Shown: positions 15,585-25,416, counted from the first letter of the stretch. The stretch is 64,000 nucleotides of DNA from Bacteroidota bacterium (GCA_023390775.1 JAEWCF010000014.1:3787-67786), one strand, 5' to 3'. Numbers and translations are program-made. The notes: generated by a model not told the origin, from the letters alone.

Positions 15585-17446
15585 TGTATAAAATCGCGGC
15601 GCTGGCGCTGACTTTAATTTCGCTGAATTCGGCAGCCCAAAACGGATATTGGCAACAACATGTGGATTACAAAATGGACGTGTCCATGGACGTGTCCAAC
15701 TACCGATACAAGGGAACGCAACAGCTTGTCTATACCAACAATTCGCCGGATACGCTCAAACGGGTCTTTTACCACCTGTACCCCAACGCCTTCCAGCCCG
15801 GAAGCGAGATGGACATGCGGGTGAGGACCATTGCCGATCCCGATGGCCGGATGGCCAAAAAGGTGAAGGTGCTGGGCAAGGAAGTACGCGAAAGCCGGAT
15901 CAAAAACCTTAAACCCGACGAGATCGGGTTTTTGCGTGTGTCAAATTTCAAACAGGACGGCGTTGCCGCGGTAGCGAAGGAAGTCGAAACTATTTTGGAA
16001 GTGACACTCGCCAAACCGCTTTTGCCCGGAGCCAAGACAACCTTGACGCTCGATTTCGACGGCCAGGTTCCCGTGCAGATTCGCCGAAGCGGACGCAACA
16101 ATTCGGAAGGCGTGGAGCTTTCCATGGCGCAGTGGTATCCCAAGATGGCCGAATACGATTTCGAGGGCTGGCATGCCGATCCCTATATTGCCCGCGAATT
16201 CCATGGTGTTTGGGGTAACTTTGACGTGAAGATCACCATCGACAAAAATTATGTGCTTGGCGGATCGGGGTATTTGCAGAATCCGGATCAGATAGGCCAC
16301 GGATACCAAAAGAACGGAGCGGTCGTCAAGCCCGGAAAAGGGAAAACACTCACCTGGCATTTCATCGCGCCAAACGTCCACGATTTCACCTGGGCGGCCG
16401 ACAAGGAATATCTACACGATACCGTTCAGGTTCCCGATGGCCCGACCCTGCACTTCCTTTATCAGAACAACCCGAAAATCATTGACAACTGGAAGAAATT
16501 GCAGCCAAAGGCCGTCGAGGTCATGCAGGCCTTCAACCGCATTGTCGGCAAATATCCGTATGACCAATACTCGGTGATACAGGGCGGCGACGGCGGAATG
16601 GAATACGCCATGTGCACGCTGATCCTTGGCGAAGGTACTTTTGAAGGTTTGCTGGGTGTTACAACCCATGAAATGGGGCATTCGTGGTTCCAGCACGTGG
16701 TCGCGACCAATGAGTCGAAGCACGGATGGATGGACGAGGGCTTTACGACTTTCATTGAGGACATGGTGCTCAACGAGCTTTCGGCGGAAAAGAAAGCGAA
16801 CCCATTTACCGGCTCCTACAACGGCTACTATTTCATGGCGAACTCGGGCAAGGAGCAACCGCAATCCACTCACGCCGACCGCTTTGACGAAAACCGCATG
16901 TACAGCATCACATCGTACAGCAAAGGAAGTGTTTTCCTGACACAGCTCGGCTATTTGATAGGCTGGGACAATTTGATGAAGACGATACGCCGGTTTTATT
17001 CCGAGTACAAGTTCAGGCACGCAACGCCAAATGATTTTAAGCGGGTTGCCGAGAAGGTTTCGGGCGCATTGCTCGACTGGTACCTCATCGATTGGACCCA
17101 AACCACCAACACGATCGATTATGCCATTGCGGAGGTTAAGGATTCCGATAAAGGCGCAACGGTATCATTGGAGAGGATTGGCCGCATGCCAATGCCCATC
17201 GATTTGCTCGTGGAATATGCCGATGGTTCAAAGGAGAGTTTTTACATTCCGCTGCGGATGATGTCGTTCCAAAAGGAAAATCCCTATCCCGAAATCAAGC
17301 GCACCGTCCTTGCGGACTGGGCCTGGGGAAATCCGAAGTATGATTTGGTCCTGCCAAGGGCGAAAAGCCAGGTGAAGTCCATCCGCATCGACCCGAGTGG
17401 GCTCATGGCCGACATCAAGCAGGAAAACAACCGGTACGGCCAATAA
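15584..17446 (+). CDS. Secreted M1 family zinc metallopeptidase
   Basis: This 620-residue protein has a short signal peptide (MYKIAALALTLISLNSAAQ). The zinc site is H362-E-M-G-H366, with E385 in WMDEGFTTF exactly 18 residues after the second histidine. The exopeptidase motif of the M1 family appears as GGDGGMEYAM rather than the canonical GAMEN, so the aminopeptidase assignment is less certain than the fold. It is probably periplasmic or outer-membrane exposed. It is coupled to the S8 peptidase upstream. A hairpin (17453-17484) follows the stop. Confidence 0.92.
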   Translation: MYKIAALALTLISLNSAAQNGYWQQHVDYKMDVSMDVSNYRYKGTQQLVYTNNSPDTLKRVFYHLYPNAFQPGSEMDMRVRTIADPDGRMAKKVKVLGKEVRESRIKNLKPDEIGFLRVSNFKQDGVAAVAKEVETILEVTLAKPLLPGAKTTLTLDFDGQVPVQIRRSGRNNSEGVELSMAQWYPKMAEYDFEGWHADPYIAREFHGVWGNFDVKITIDKNYVLGGSGYLQNPDQIGHGYQKNGAVVKPGKGKTLTWHFIAPNVHDFTWAADKEYLHDTVQVPDGPTLHFLYQNNPKIIDNWKKLQPKAVEVMQAFNRIVGKYPYDQYSVIQGGDGGMEYAMCTLILGEGTFEGLLGVTTHEMGHSWFQHVVATNESKHGWMDEGFTTFIEDMVLNELSAEKKANPFTGSYNGYYFMANSGKEQPQSTHADRFDENRMYSITSYSKGSVFLTQLGYLIGWDNLMKTIRRFYSEYKFRHATPNDFKRVAEKVSGALLDWYLIDWTQTTNTIDYAIAEVKDSDKGATVSLERIGRMPMPIDLLVEYADGSKESFYIPLRMMSFQKENPYPEIKRTVLADWAWGNPKYDLVLPRAKSQVKSIRIDPSGLMADIKQENNRYGQ

Positions 17447-17452
17447 AAAACA

Positions 17453-17484
17453 AAACCCTCCCGAAATGAATTCCGACAGGGTTT
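17453..17484. terminator. Possible weak hairpin terminator after the M1 peptidase gene
   Basis: A 7-bp perfect stem (AAACCCT / AGGGTTT) with an 18-nt loop lies just after the M1 stop. The plus-strand copy lacks a following T-run, whereas the minus strand has TTTTGTTTTTT, so it could act in either direction. The remaining 170 bp to rnpA shows no gene. Confidence 0.4.
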
Positions 17485-17654
17485 AAGGGAATGAATCCCT
17501 GATATTGTTGGGTTTTTATCTGCTTTGTTTCCAGCGGTTGCTTCCTCAACCTGCAGATAGTGCTATGATGTAAAAGTACAACCGCAATGCGTGGAACACG
17601 TTGCAGAATTTTTTTAAAAGGTTACATAATTAACGGGTTCATAAAGTCTTAGCC

Positions 17655-18038
17655 GTGGAACAGTCATATCCTAGGGAAGAAAAGCTCAAGGGCCGAACTT
17701 TGATCAATTCGTTGTTCGCCGAGGGGAAATCGATTTCCCAGTATCCCGTGCGGCTGGTGTATGTTCCGGTCGATGGCCAGCAGGTCCCTTTGCGGATGGG
17801 GGTTTCGGTTTCAAAAAGGTACTTCAAGCGGGCAAACCGAAGGAATTACATCAAACGGTTGCTTCGCGAATGTTACCGGTTAAACAAGGGCGATCTCCTG
17901 GGTGGGGACAGGCACTATGCCTGCATGCTCATTTATCAGTCCGGCGAGGAACCCCGATTTGAGGAACTGCAAAGCAAGGTCAAAAAATTGTTTGCCAAAG
18001 CCCTGGCGCAATGGACATCTGCTGACAACCCGAAATAA
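17655..18038 (+). CDS. rnpA: Ribonuclease P protein component
   Basis: This 127-residue basic protein opens with YPREEKLKGRTLINSLFAEG and contains the RNR motif region KRYFKRANRRNYIKRLLRE, which contacts RNase P RNA. It matures the 5' ends of tRNAs. The start is a GTG at 17655, chosen because the family's conserved N-terminal segment begins right there and no ATG is available. The usual neighbour rpmH (ribosomal protein L34) is not next to it. Confidence 0.93.
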   Translation: MEQSYPREEKLKGRTLINSLFAEGKSISQYPVRLVYVPVDGQQVPLRMGVSVSKRYFKRANRRNYIKRLLRECYRLNKGDLLGGDRHYACMLIYQSGEEPRFEELQSKVKKLFAKALAQWTSADNPK

Positions 18039-18058
18039 ATCCGGCGCTGCGGCGTTCC

Positions 18059-18066
18059 TAATTTTG
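18059..18066 (+). promoter_or_regulatory. Putative -7 promoter box (TAATTTTG) before the S41 peptidase gene
   Basis: TAATTTTG is an exact TAnnTTTG match 31 bp before the S41 start and 21 bp after the rnpA stop, so the peptidase gene is probably transcribed separately from rnpA. Confidence 0.5.
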
Positions 18067-18096
18067 TTACATTAGCCTGTTATAATTTTTCCAAAA

Positions 18097-19743
18097 ATGA
18101 TTCAAAAGTTGCGCTTTATCAAGAAACGGTACGTGCTTCCGGTCATCGCCGGCGGCATGTTGTATGTGGGTGCGGGATTTAAGGAGGACTTCTTTGAAAT
18201 CGCGAAGCAGATTGAAATCTTCACAACCATGTTCAAAGCCGTGAACATGAATTACGTGGACCAGACCAACCCGGCCGAACTCATGGACAAGGCGATCAAG
18301 AGCATGCTTGCCGACCTGGATCCCTACACGGTGTACTTCAACGAGCAGGACGTGGTCAAATTCAAAATCAACAATACCGGCGAGTACACGGGAATCGGTG
18401 CTATGATCACGCGAAAAGGAGGGAAGCTCATCATCAAAGAACCGTACAAGAATTATCCGGCGGACAAAGCGGGACTAAAGGCGGGTGACGAAATCATCCA
18501 GATCGGCGAAGTCAATCTCGAGGACTTCAAGGAAGATGCGGGCCAATTGCTTAAGGGGGCGAAAAATGCAAAGATTGACGTGAAATACAGGCGACAGGGG
18601 AAGGTCCAGTCAGCTACTATCGTGCTCGAGGAAGTAGAGCTCAAGGCCGTCCCGTTTTTCTCAAAAGTCGACGCGAAGACGGGTTACATCGTGCTCTCGC
18701 AATTCAATCGGAAAGCAACGCTTGAGACCAAGGAAGCACTCGAACAACTCAAGCGCGAGGGCGCCGAACGCATCGTCCTCGACCTTCGCGGGAATCCGGG
18801 CGGGCTTTTGGCCGAGGCGGTCAACATCTGCAACCTCTTTGTTCCAAAAGGCGAGGTGATCGTGACCACGAAATCCAAGATCGAGAAGCACAACAATACC
18901 TACAAAACGACCCGCGAGCCGATAGATACCGAGATACCGCTTGTCATTCTGGTCGATGGCCGAAGCGCCTCGGCATCGGAAATCGTGGCAGGAGCCCTTC
19001 AGGACCTCGACCGCGCCGTTATTGTGGGCAGCCGAAGTTTCGGGAAAGGATTGGTCCAAAGGCCGGTAGACCTGACCTATGGCACCCAGATCAAGATTAC
19101 CATTTCGCGTTATTACACACCATCCGGCCGGTGCATCCAGGCGCTGGACTATGCGCACCGCGACCAGGAGGGCAAGGCGGTCCGGACCGATGCCACGAAA
19201 TACAACGCTTTCCGTACCCGCAAGGGCCGCACGGTTTACGATGGAGGCGGGATCCTGCCCGACGTGGAACTGACCGAAACCAAGCTCAGCCCCATTTCGG
19301 AGGCGCTGGTCCGCAACGACGGCATCTTCAACTACGTGACTTATTACTATTACAAAAACCCCGCGCTCGGTGATAAGATCCCGACCATAACCGATGCCGA
19401 CTTCAATGATTTCAAGGCTTTCCTGAAAAAGGAAAATTTCTCTTTCGACACCGAAACCGAACTCGCCCTGAAGAAAACCCTGGAGGCCGCCAAGAAGGAA
19501 CAGATCGATGCTTCCATTACATCCGAGTACCAACAGTTGCTGGCATCCCTGCAAAAAAGCGAAGAAAATCAGCTGAACCAGAACCAGAAAGAGATTAAAA
19601 ATCTACTTTTGGACGAAATTATAAAGCGGTACCAGTACAAGGAAGGGCTCTACCAGTATTACACCAAAAGCAATTCCGAGATCAAGAAAGCCATCGCGAT
19701 CCTGGACAATGCCGCCGAATACAACAAGATCCTAAAGCTGTAA
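18097..19743 (+). CDS. S41 family C-terminal processing peptidase
   Basis: This 548-residue protein has an N-terminal hydrophobic anchor (about residues 12-28), then a region with DPYTVYFNEQD, a PDZ domain (about 90-170, KAGLKAGDEIIQIG) and an S41 protease core. The catalytic set fits the Prc/CtpA spacing: S292 in RSASASEI, D303 and K317 in FGKG (+11 and +25 from the serine). It should act in the periplasm, trimming C-termini. A C-terminal tail of about 130 residues is charged and helical. The following OmpA-domain gene starts immediately after its stop codon. Confidence 0.94.
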   Translation: MIQKLRFIKKRYVLPVIAGGMLYVGAGFKEDFFEIAKQIEIFTTMFKAVNMNYVDQTNPAELMDKAIKSMLADLDPYTVYFNEQDVVKFKINNTGEYTGIGAMITRKGGKLIIKEPYKNYPADKAGLKAGDEIIQIGEVNLEDFKEDAGQLLKGAKNAKIDVKYRRQGKVQSATIVLEEVELKAVPFFSKVDAKTGYIVLSQFNRKATLETKEALEQLKREGAERIVLDLRGNPGGLLAEAVNICNLFVPKGEVIVTTKSKIEKHNNTYKTTREPIDTEIPLVILVDGRSASASEIVAGALQDLDRAVIVGSRSFGKGLVQRPVDLTYGTQIKITISRYYTPSGRCIQALDYAHRDQEGKAVRTDATKYNAFRTRKGRTVYDGGGILPDVELTETKLSPISEALVRNDGIFNYVTYYYYKNPALGDKIPTITDADFNDFKAFLKKENFSFDTETELALKKTLEAAKKEQIDASITSEYQQLLASLQKSEENQLNQNQKEIKNLLLDEIIKRYQYKEGLYQYYTKSNSEIKKAIAILDNAAEYNKILKL

Positions 19744-20559
19744 ATGAAGCATTTTCTCAGGTTGTTGCCGCTGCTTTTCTTTGGATGGGTACAGGCGCAG
19801 GAAGAAGTGGTCCAATCGGTCTACTTTGATTTCGACAAATTTTCCCTTGACCCCAAGCAGGAGCAGGCGGTGGTGAATTTCATCAAATCCACCGATTCCA
19901 CCCGTATCGAATCGGTGGAAATCTTCGGCTATACTGACGATATCGGGAAAGAAGCGTACAATTTCAAGCTATCGACCAACCGCGCGAACACCATCCGCGA
20001 AGCGCTGCTCAAAAACGGCATCCGCAACAAGATCATCGTGACCATCGAGGGCAAGGGCCGCATTCTCATCGATGACGACATCGTCGAAAACCTTCCTGAA
20101 AAGCGATCGAAAAACCGACGCGTCGACGTCGTGCTCAATCTCAAGGAATTGCCCAAGATCGAACTCCCGGGCTTTTACACATCGGTACAAAAAAAGCACG
20201 TCGTTGGTGACCACATTTATCTGGAAAACCTGCTGTTCGAGCGCGGAAGCAGCAAACTCACCATGAAGGCCAAGACGCAATTGGACGGCATCGCGCGGCA
20301 ACTCTTGAAGTACAAGAATTTGCAGTTCGAGGTCCAGGGACACGTATGCTGTACGCCGCCGTATCAAAAAGAGGCCATTGACCGCGAGACCCGCAAGCGT
20401 CAACTCTCACAAAACCGCGCCGAATCGGTATACAAATACCTTGTTTTCAAGAAAATTGCCAAGAACCGCATGACCTTCAAGGGATACGGGAACACCGTCC
20501 CGCTCGGCAAGGGCGCCGAATACGACCGCCGCGTTGAGTTGGTGATCACCAAAATCTAG
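19744..20559 (+). CDS. Protein with two tandem OmpA-like domains
   Basis: This 271-residue protein has a signal peptide (MKHFLRLLPLLFFGWVQAQ). Two OmpA C-terminal-like (peptidoglycan-associating) domains follow: one at about 25-130 (VYFDFDKFSLD, GYTDDIG, SKNRRVDVVL) and one at about 165-270 (LLFERGSSKLT, EVQGHVCC, YDRRVELVI). The second has an unusual CC pair where the family has a TD-type motif. There is no N-terminal beta-barrel. It probably binds peptidoglycan in the periplasm. It starts directly at the stop of the S41 peptidase, so the two are likely an operon. It ends one base from the convergent GNAT gene. Confidence 0.88.
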   Translation: MKHFLRLLPLLFFGWVQAQEEVVQSVYFDFDKFSLDPKQEQAVVNFIKSTDSTRIESVEIFGYTDDIGKEAYNFKLSTNRANTIREALLKNGIRNKIIVTIEGKGRILIDDDIVENLPEKRSKNRRVDVVLNLKELPKIELPGFYTSVQKKHVVGDHIYLENLLFERGSSKLTMKAKTQLDGIARQLLKYKNLQFEVQGHVCCTPPYQKEAIDRETRKRQLSQNRAESVYKYLVFKKIAKNRMTFKGYGNTVPLGKGAEYDRRVELVITKI

Positions 20560-20560
20560 A

Positions 20561-21010
20561 TTAGCCGCGCCGAATCATCCGGATATGTGGGATGTCATCT
20601 TCCAGGTAGGTTTCGCCCTTGACGGCAAATCCGTGGAACTCATAAAATTTTTTCAGGTAAAGCTGTGCCGATATCTCGATGTCGACCGCCCCAAATTCGC
20701 GATGGATGTCGGTGATGGCCACGCGCATTAGGTCATGGCCCCATTTGCGGTCCCGAAACTCGCGCGCAATCACCACCCGGCCAATCGACGCAAGTTCAAA
20801 ATAATCCCCCGGCCTGAACAATCTGGCGTAGGCCACGATGCGCTCCCCGAAAAAGCCCAAAAGGTGGATCGCGCCCTGGTCTTTATTGTCAATATCCTGA
20901 TAGACGCAATCCTGTTCCACCACAAAGACTTCCGACCGCAACCGCAGCACTTGGTATAGTTCGGGTATCGAAAGGCCGTCAAAAGGGCTTATTTTCCATT
21001 TTAGTGCCAT
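20561..21010 (-). CDS. GNAT family N-acetyltransferase (ElaA-like)
   Basis: This 149-residue acetyltransferase opens LYQVLRLRSEVFVVEQDCVY, which is characteristic of the ElaA group. The acetyl-CoA-binding region is IGRVVIAREFRDRKWGHDLM, followed by AQLYLKKFYEFHGF. The substrate is unknown. Its ATG overlaps the stop of the DUF4837 gene (TGATG), so it is co-translated with that lipoprotein gene. Confidence 0.9.
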   Translation of the reverse strand: MALKWKISPFDGLSIPELYQVLRLRSEVFVVEQDCVYQDIDNKDQGAIHLLGFFGERIVAYARLFRPGDYFELASIGRVVIAREFRDRKWGHDLMRVAITDIHREFGAVDIEISAQLYLKKFYEFHGFAVKGETYLEDDIPHIRMIRRG

Positions 21011-21975
21011 CAGTCCAATTTAAGGGTTTTAATTATGGCCTCGAGTTCGTGCATCAGGTCGCGTTTTTCCTTTGACGGCGCGTAGCAAAAACCCTCGAGC
21101 ACCAGGATGCGCGATCGTTTTGGGTCACGAATCGCAAAATTAATGAAGGGCCCCGACATGAAGTCATTGCGAAGCTCCCACGTCCCTTTTGACTCGAGCG
21201 CCTTGTGACCGGCGACCGTCGTCTCGCGGATGTACGGCGCATAGGCCCCTTCGGTCACCATGGGGCTGTCGGGCACCGTTCCGTGGATATAGGCAGCCCC
21301 GATCGAATCCCTGATCCGCGTAAGGTTATTGACGAGTTCCGGGCCCGGCACAAGTGCATCCATCGGCAATTCATATATCAAAAGGCTTGTATTGCCGCTG
21401 ATGATCTCGCGTTTCAGCCAGGTAAATTTCGGGCCTTCGCGCACGATTTTGTACGCGGTGGGAATATCCAGCGCAATCCCGAATTTTGCCTTCAACGGCG
21501 CTATATCCAAAAGCGAACTATCCATGCGCTGTTGCGCTTCCCGCAATTCGGTGGCCTTGATGATTTCAACGATCTGGGGTGCGCGCTGCTCGATCATTTG
21601 GAGCAGTTCGGGAATGTTGCGCCCGGAAATCCTGATGATGTTTACCGGCGCCCCGCTCTTCCGCGAATCGATTTCAAATTTCTTCTCGCCGGTCTTGATG
21701 ACGATGATGCTCCGGGTGTTGGTCGTAAACCCCTCAAGCAATTTGAGCGGGTACTGATTGATCGTAAAAAGCGGTTCTTCCTGGGGAAGCCCCGTGACCG
21801 GCGAGGCGAATTTGGTGCGGATCGTGTCGCCGACCTCTCCATTCCAAAGCAGGTCGTCAATGATGACCGAAATGTGGTTTATCTGCCCCGATGACAACGC
21901 CTGATGCCTTTCGTCGCCGCGTTGGCACGCCGTAAACAGGGGTAGGGCACACAAAAAAAGAAGGGCTTTCTTCAT
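21010..21975 (-). CDS. DUF4837 family lipoprotein
   Basis: This 321-residue protein has a lipoprotein signal peptide (MKKALLFLCALPLFTAC, Cys17). The start of the mature part, INHISVIIDDLLWNGEVGD, and EPLFTINQYP are typical of the Bacteroidota family DUF4837, whose function is not known. The sequence has no repeats or further membrane segments. It is translationally coupled to the ElaA-like acetyltransferase downstream. It lies 44 bp after the lytic transglycosylase gene on the same strand. Confidence 0.85.
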   Translation of the reverse strand: MKKALLFLCALPLFTACQRGDERHQALSSGQINHISVIIDDLLWNGEVGDTIRTKFASPVTGLPQEEPLFTINQYPLKLLEGFTTNTRSIIVIKTGEKKFEIDSRKSGAPVNIIRISGRNIPELLQMIEQRAPQIVEIIKATELREAQQRMDSSLLDIAPLKAKFGIALDIPTAYKIVREGPKFTWLKREIISGNTSLLIYELPMDALVPGPELVNNLTRIRDSIGAAYIHGTVPDSPMVTEGAYAPYIRETTVAGHKALESKGTWELRNDFMSGPFINFAIRDPKRSRILVLEGFCYAPSKEKRDLMHELEAIIKTLKLD

Positions 21976-22019
21976 ACACCGAAGTTATGAAAAAAGCCCT
22001 TGTTTCTTTATGATTTTGG

Positions 22020-24008
22020 CTACCCGTTTATTTTTAGCTTCATGCCGGGCTTGATGTTTTCGCTGCGGATACCGTTCCATTTCTTGATATCGGAGACAGT
22101 GATGCCGGGATACTTCTTGGCGATGCTGAACAGGGAATCCCCCTTGCGCACCAAATACTCGTGAGCGCTGGAAACGCGGTCGGCTTTGGAAGATTTTTCG
22201 GCCACGGCTTCCGAACCCACTTCAACCTTCGCAATGATCAGTTTTGAACCTACGTGGATATTGTTGTCCTTCAGGTTGTTCCACTCGCGCAACTGCTCAA
22301 GGGAAACATTGTTTTTCCGGGCGATGATACCCAGAAAGTCGCCTTTGCGAACGGTGTACTCCACGTTCCGGACTTCGGGCTTGGCCGCTTCGGCGACTTC
22401 ATTTTCCTCTTTCGCCTTCACCGTGATTTTAGTGCCGGCCAAAAGATTGTTGTCCTCAAAATTGTTCCACTCCTTGATATCGGAAACCGACACATTGTAC
22501 TTGCGTGCGATGGTGGTCAGGTTTTCACCCGGTTGCACAACATGTGATTCGGCAACGGCGGCCGCTTCGCCATTTTCCTTTTCAACAACGGCAACCTCGG
22601 TGGTTTTGGCCTCTGTAGGCTTTTCGGCCTTTTTCGGCTTGACCGCCACCATTTCGGTGGTACGGATCTTCAGGCTCTTGCCAGCCGCGACGGTATTCGA
22701 CCTCAATCCGTTCCATTTTTTCAACTGCGAAATAGATACGCCGTAACGAGCCGCGATCGAGCTCAGGTTGTCTCCGCGGCGGACTTTGTGGTAACGCGTC
22801 CGAGTCGTGCTGATGCGATCGGCATCGCCCGAAGCCGTGTCCCGCGAAACCGTGCGGGCCGCATAAGCCTGCTGCGAAGAATACGGTTTTTCCCTCAACG
22901 ATTCCTGATACGCGGCATAAGCGTACACTTTGTCCTCATTCGCAGAGAAAAGGGCCACCTTGTCCTGCGGAAGCCTCAGATAGTGTTTCTTATCGGAATA
23001 GTTGGGAACGGTTTTCAGTTTATATGAAGGGTTCATCATTTCAATCTGCGCAACCGGAATGTCCAGCATCTCCGAAAGCTGCTTGAAGGTCAACTGGCGC
23101 TTGATGTGGATCGTGTCGGTCTGGAAATGCTTGACCAGCGCGCGATCGGGAACAATGCCGTGCTCCTTGTGGTACTCGTAGATGTACATCGTCGCCAGGA
23201 ATGCCGGTACATAGCCCGCGGTTTCGTTTGGCAGGTATTTGCGGATGTTCCAATAGTTCTGCCTGCCTCCCGAACGGCGGATTGCCTTGGCGACATTGCC
23301 GGGCCCGGAGTTATACGATGCAAGGACCAGGTCCCAATCGCCGAAAATCTTGTACATGTTGCTCATGTACTGGGCCGCCGCCTCGCTGGATTTCAACGGG
23401 TCGCTGCGCTCGTCCACATACGAATCGATGTGAAGGTTGTACTGCTTGCCCGTCTGGTACATGAACTGCCAAAGTCCCGTAGCGCCCACACGGGACACGG
23501 CTTTGGGGTTCAGGGCAGATTCGACGATCGCCAGGTACTTGATCTCGAGCGGGACATTTTGCCGCGCGAGCGCCTCCTCGAACACCGGGAAATAATACTC
23601 GCTGATGGCCATTAGCCTCTCGTAGGATTTCTTTCGGTTCTTGAGGAATGATTTGATGATATTCTCCAACCCCGGATTGTATTCGATGTTGAAGGGGGAC
23701 TTTGCATCGAGTTTGGCAAGGCGCTCCTTGAGCAAAGACGTAGGAAGGTCATAATCCACCTTTTCCTCAGGGTTCATCTTGCGGATGTCATCGCTCAAAT
23801 TGCTGTAAAGGTCCAGGCTGGTCAATTCCTTGAGCCAAAGGCTGTCCACGCACGAGGCCATGGCGTCGTGTACGAAGGTGGCTTTGATGGAGTCGAGGAA
23901 GGAGAGCTTGGTTTCGGTCTTAACGATGGAATCTGGGGAAATTTCCTGCGCCGAGAGTCCAATCGTACAAAAAGAAATCAGGGCTAAGGCGGTATGCTTT
24001 ATTGTCAT
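22020..24008 (-). CDS. LysM-containing lytic transglycosylase (MltD-like)
   Basis: This 662-residue protein has a signal peptide (ends CTIGLSAQ). The SLT catalytic domain lies at about 145-300, with the likely catalytic E163 in IVESALNPKA, then GATGLWQFM and LASYNSGPGNV. Four LysM repeats follow in the C-terminal 250 residues (for example HKVRRGDNLSSIAARYGVS and VQPGENLTTIARKYNVS), separated by Lys/Glu/Ala-rich linkers. The enzyme cleaves peptidoglycan glycan strands with anhydro-muramyl products and binds the wall through LysM. The ATG at 24008 begins the signal peptide and is preferred to an upstream frame extension. The 196-bp gap to pgk shows no gene. Confidence 0.93.
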   Translation of the reverse strand: MTIKHTALALISFCTIGLSAQEISPDSIVKTETKLSFLDSIKATFVHDAMASCVDSLWLKELTSLDLYSNLSDDIRKMNPEEKVDYDLPTSLLKERLAKLDAKSPFNIEYNPGLENIIKSFLKNRKKSYERLMAISEYYFPVFEEALARQNVPLEIKYLAIVESALNPKAVSRVGATGLWQFMYQTGKQYNLHIDSYVDERSDPLKSSEAAAQYMSNMYKIFGDWDLVLASYNSGPGNVAKAIRRSGGRQNYWNIRKYLPNETAGYVPAFLATMYIYEYHKEHGIVPDRALVKHFQTDTIHIKRQLTFKQLSEMLDIPVAQIEMMNPSYKLKTVPNYSDKKHYLRLPQDKVALFSANEDKVYAYAAYQESLREKPYSSQQAYAARTVSRDTASGDADRISTTRTRYHKVRRGDNLSSIAARYGVSISQLKKWNGLRSNTVAAGKSLKIRTTEMVAVKPKKAEKPTEAKTTEVAVVEKENGEAAAVAESHVVQPGENLTTIARKYNVSVSDIKEWNNFEDNNLLAGTKITVKAKEENEVAEAAKPEVRNVEYTVRKGDFLGIIARKNNVSLEQLREWNNLKDNNIHVGSKLIIAKVEVGSEAVAEKSSKADRVSSAHEYLVRKGDSLFSIAKKYPGITVSDIKKWNGIRSENIKPGMKLKING

Positions 24009-24204
24009 ATCGTCGTTTTTATTTGACGCGTAAGTCATTGGTTTGGGGAACTTTACGCGGCTTTATTACGGATTAGGTCATTTTGGCTTTTAACACAAAA
24101 GCTTACTAATCAAAGCATTGTGTTTTGCAAACATAATAATTCTGTAACAAAAGATTATAATTTTATAACCTTAAAATTTCGTTATTATTATCCGGCACGC
24201 CAAA

Positions 24205-25392
24205 TTATTCCTCGATCGCGGCAATTCCCGGAAGCGTTTTTCCCTCCAGCATTTCCAGCATTGCGCCGCCCCCCGTTGAGACGTAACTCATCTGGTCTTC
24301 AAGCCCGAACTGCTTTACCGCCGCCACCGAATCGCCTCCGCCAACCAGGGAAAATGCACCGTTTTGGGTTGCTTTTGCAATTGATTTGCCCAGTTGGATC
24401 GTGCCATTGGCAAAATTTTCCATTTCAAAAACCCCAAGCGGGCCGTTCCAGAGGATCGTACGCGAATCGGCTACGATCTGGTCGAATATCTTCAGCGACT
24501 CCGGGCCCGCATCCAGCCCTTGCCAGCCTTTTGGAATGTTCCTTACATCCACGATTTGCGTGTTGGCGTCATTGTCAAACTTATCGGCGGCCACCACATC
24601 GAGCGGAAGGTGGATGTGTACGTTCTTCTCGGCCGCTTTGCGCAGGATCTCAAGCGCGAGGTCCAATTTGTCATCCTCGCAAATCGAATCCCCGACCTCG
24701 CCGCCCAGCGCCTTGATGAAGGTGAAGGTCATCCCTCCGCCCACAATCATGTTGTCGATTTTGTCCAGGATATTCTCGATGACCGTGATTTTGGAAGACA
24801 CCTTCGAACCTCCCAGGATGGCGGTTACCGGCTTCTCACTGTTCTTGAGCACGCGTTCCAGGCTTTCGATTTCCTTGGCCAGCAACAGCCCGAAAACTTT
24901 GGCTTCGGGAAAGAATTCGGCGATGATGGCGGTCGATGCGTGTGCGCGGTGCGCCGTACCGAATGCGTCGTTTACGTAAATGTCGCCCAATTGCGATAGC
25001 TCCTTGGCAAAATCGCGGTCGCCCTCCTCTTCTTCGGCATAAAACCGAAGGTTCTCCAGCAACAGGACCTCGCCCGGTTGCAGGGCGGCCGCGGCATCAG
25101 AGGCTACTTTACCTCGACAGTCATCGGCAAATTTCACATCGGTGCCCAAAATTTCTGATACTTTGCCTGCAATGTGCCGCAAGGAATACTTGTCCTGCTT
25201 TCCCTTCGGCCTGCCCAGGTGCGACATCAGGATGACGCTTCCGCCGTTGTCAAGGATATGTTTGATCGTCGGGGCGGCGGCTTCGATCCGGGTCGCGTCG
25301 GTTACATTAAATTCTTCGTCCAACGGAACATTGAAATCAACGCGGATAAGGGCTTTTTTGGATCTGAAGTCGAAATCTTGGAGCTTTTTCAT
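24205..25392 (-). CDS. pgk: Phosphoglycerate kinase
   Basis: This 395-residue enzyme transfers phosphate from 1,3-bisphosphoglycerate to ADP in glycolysis. The signature is KKALIRVDFNVPLD at the N-terminus. Substrate and nucleotide sites appear as SHLGRPKG, FGTAHRAHAS, LGGSKVSSKI, NGPLGVFE and VGGGDSVAAV. It has the usual length. The reading frame stays open far upstream through the divergent holB gene, but the ATG at 25392 matches the family start and follows a promoter box. Confidence 0.97.
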   Translation of the reverse strand: MKKLQDFDFRSKKALIRVDFNVPLDEEFNVTDATRIEAAAPTIKHILDNGGSVILMSHLGRPKGKQDKYSLRHIAGKVSEILGTDVKFADDCRGKVASDAAAALQPGEVLLLENLRFYAEEEEGDRDFAKELSQLGDIYVNDAFGTAHRAHASTAIIAEFFPEAKVFGLLLAKEIESLERVLKNSEKPVTAILGGSKVSSKITVIENILDKIDNMIVGGGMTFTFIKALGGEVGDSICEDDKLDLALEILRKAAEKNVHIHLPLDVVAADKFDNDANTQIVDVRNIPKGWQGLDAGPESLKIFDQIVADSRTILWNGPLGVFEMENFANGTIQLGKSIAKATQNGAFSLVGGGDSVAAVKQFGLEDQMSYVSTGGGAMLEMLEGKTLPGIAAIEE

Positions 25393-25416
25393 AATGTGGT
25401 TTTTTATCGGCAACCG

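Noticed and set aside
17447..17654. Possible rpmH (ribosomal protein L34) gene upstream of rnpA
   Set aside because: No frame encodes the short Arg/Lys-rich L34 sequence in this gap, so the usual rpmH-rnpA pair is absent here.
24009..24204. Possible small RNA or short gene between the lytic transglycosylase gene and pgk
   Set aside because: The gap is AT-rich with no clear hairpin-plus-T-run, conserved motif or convincing short open frame.
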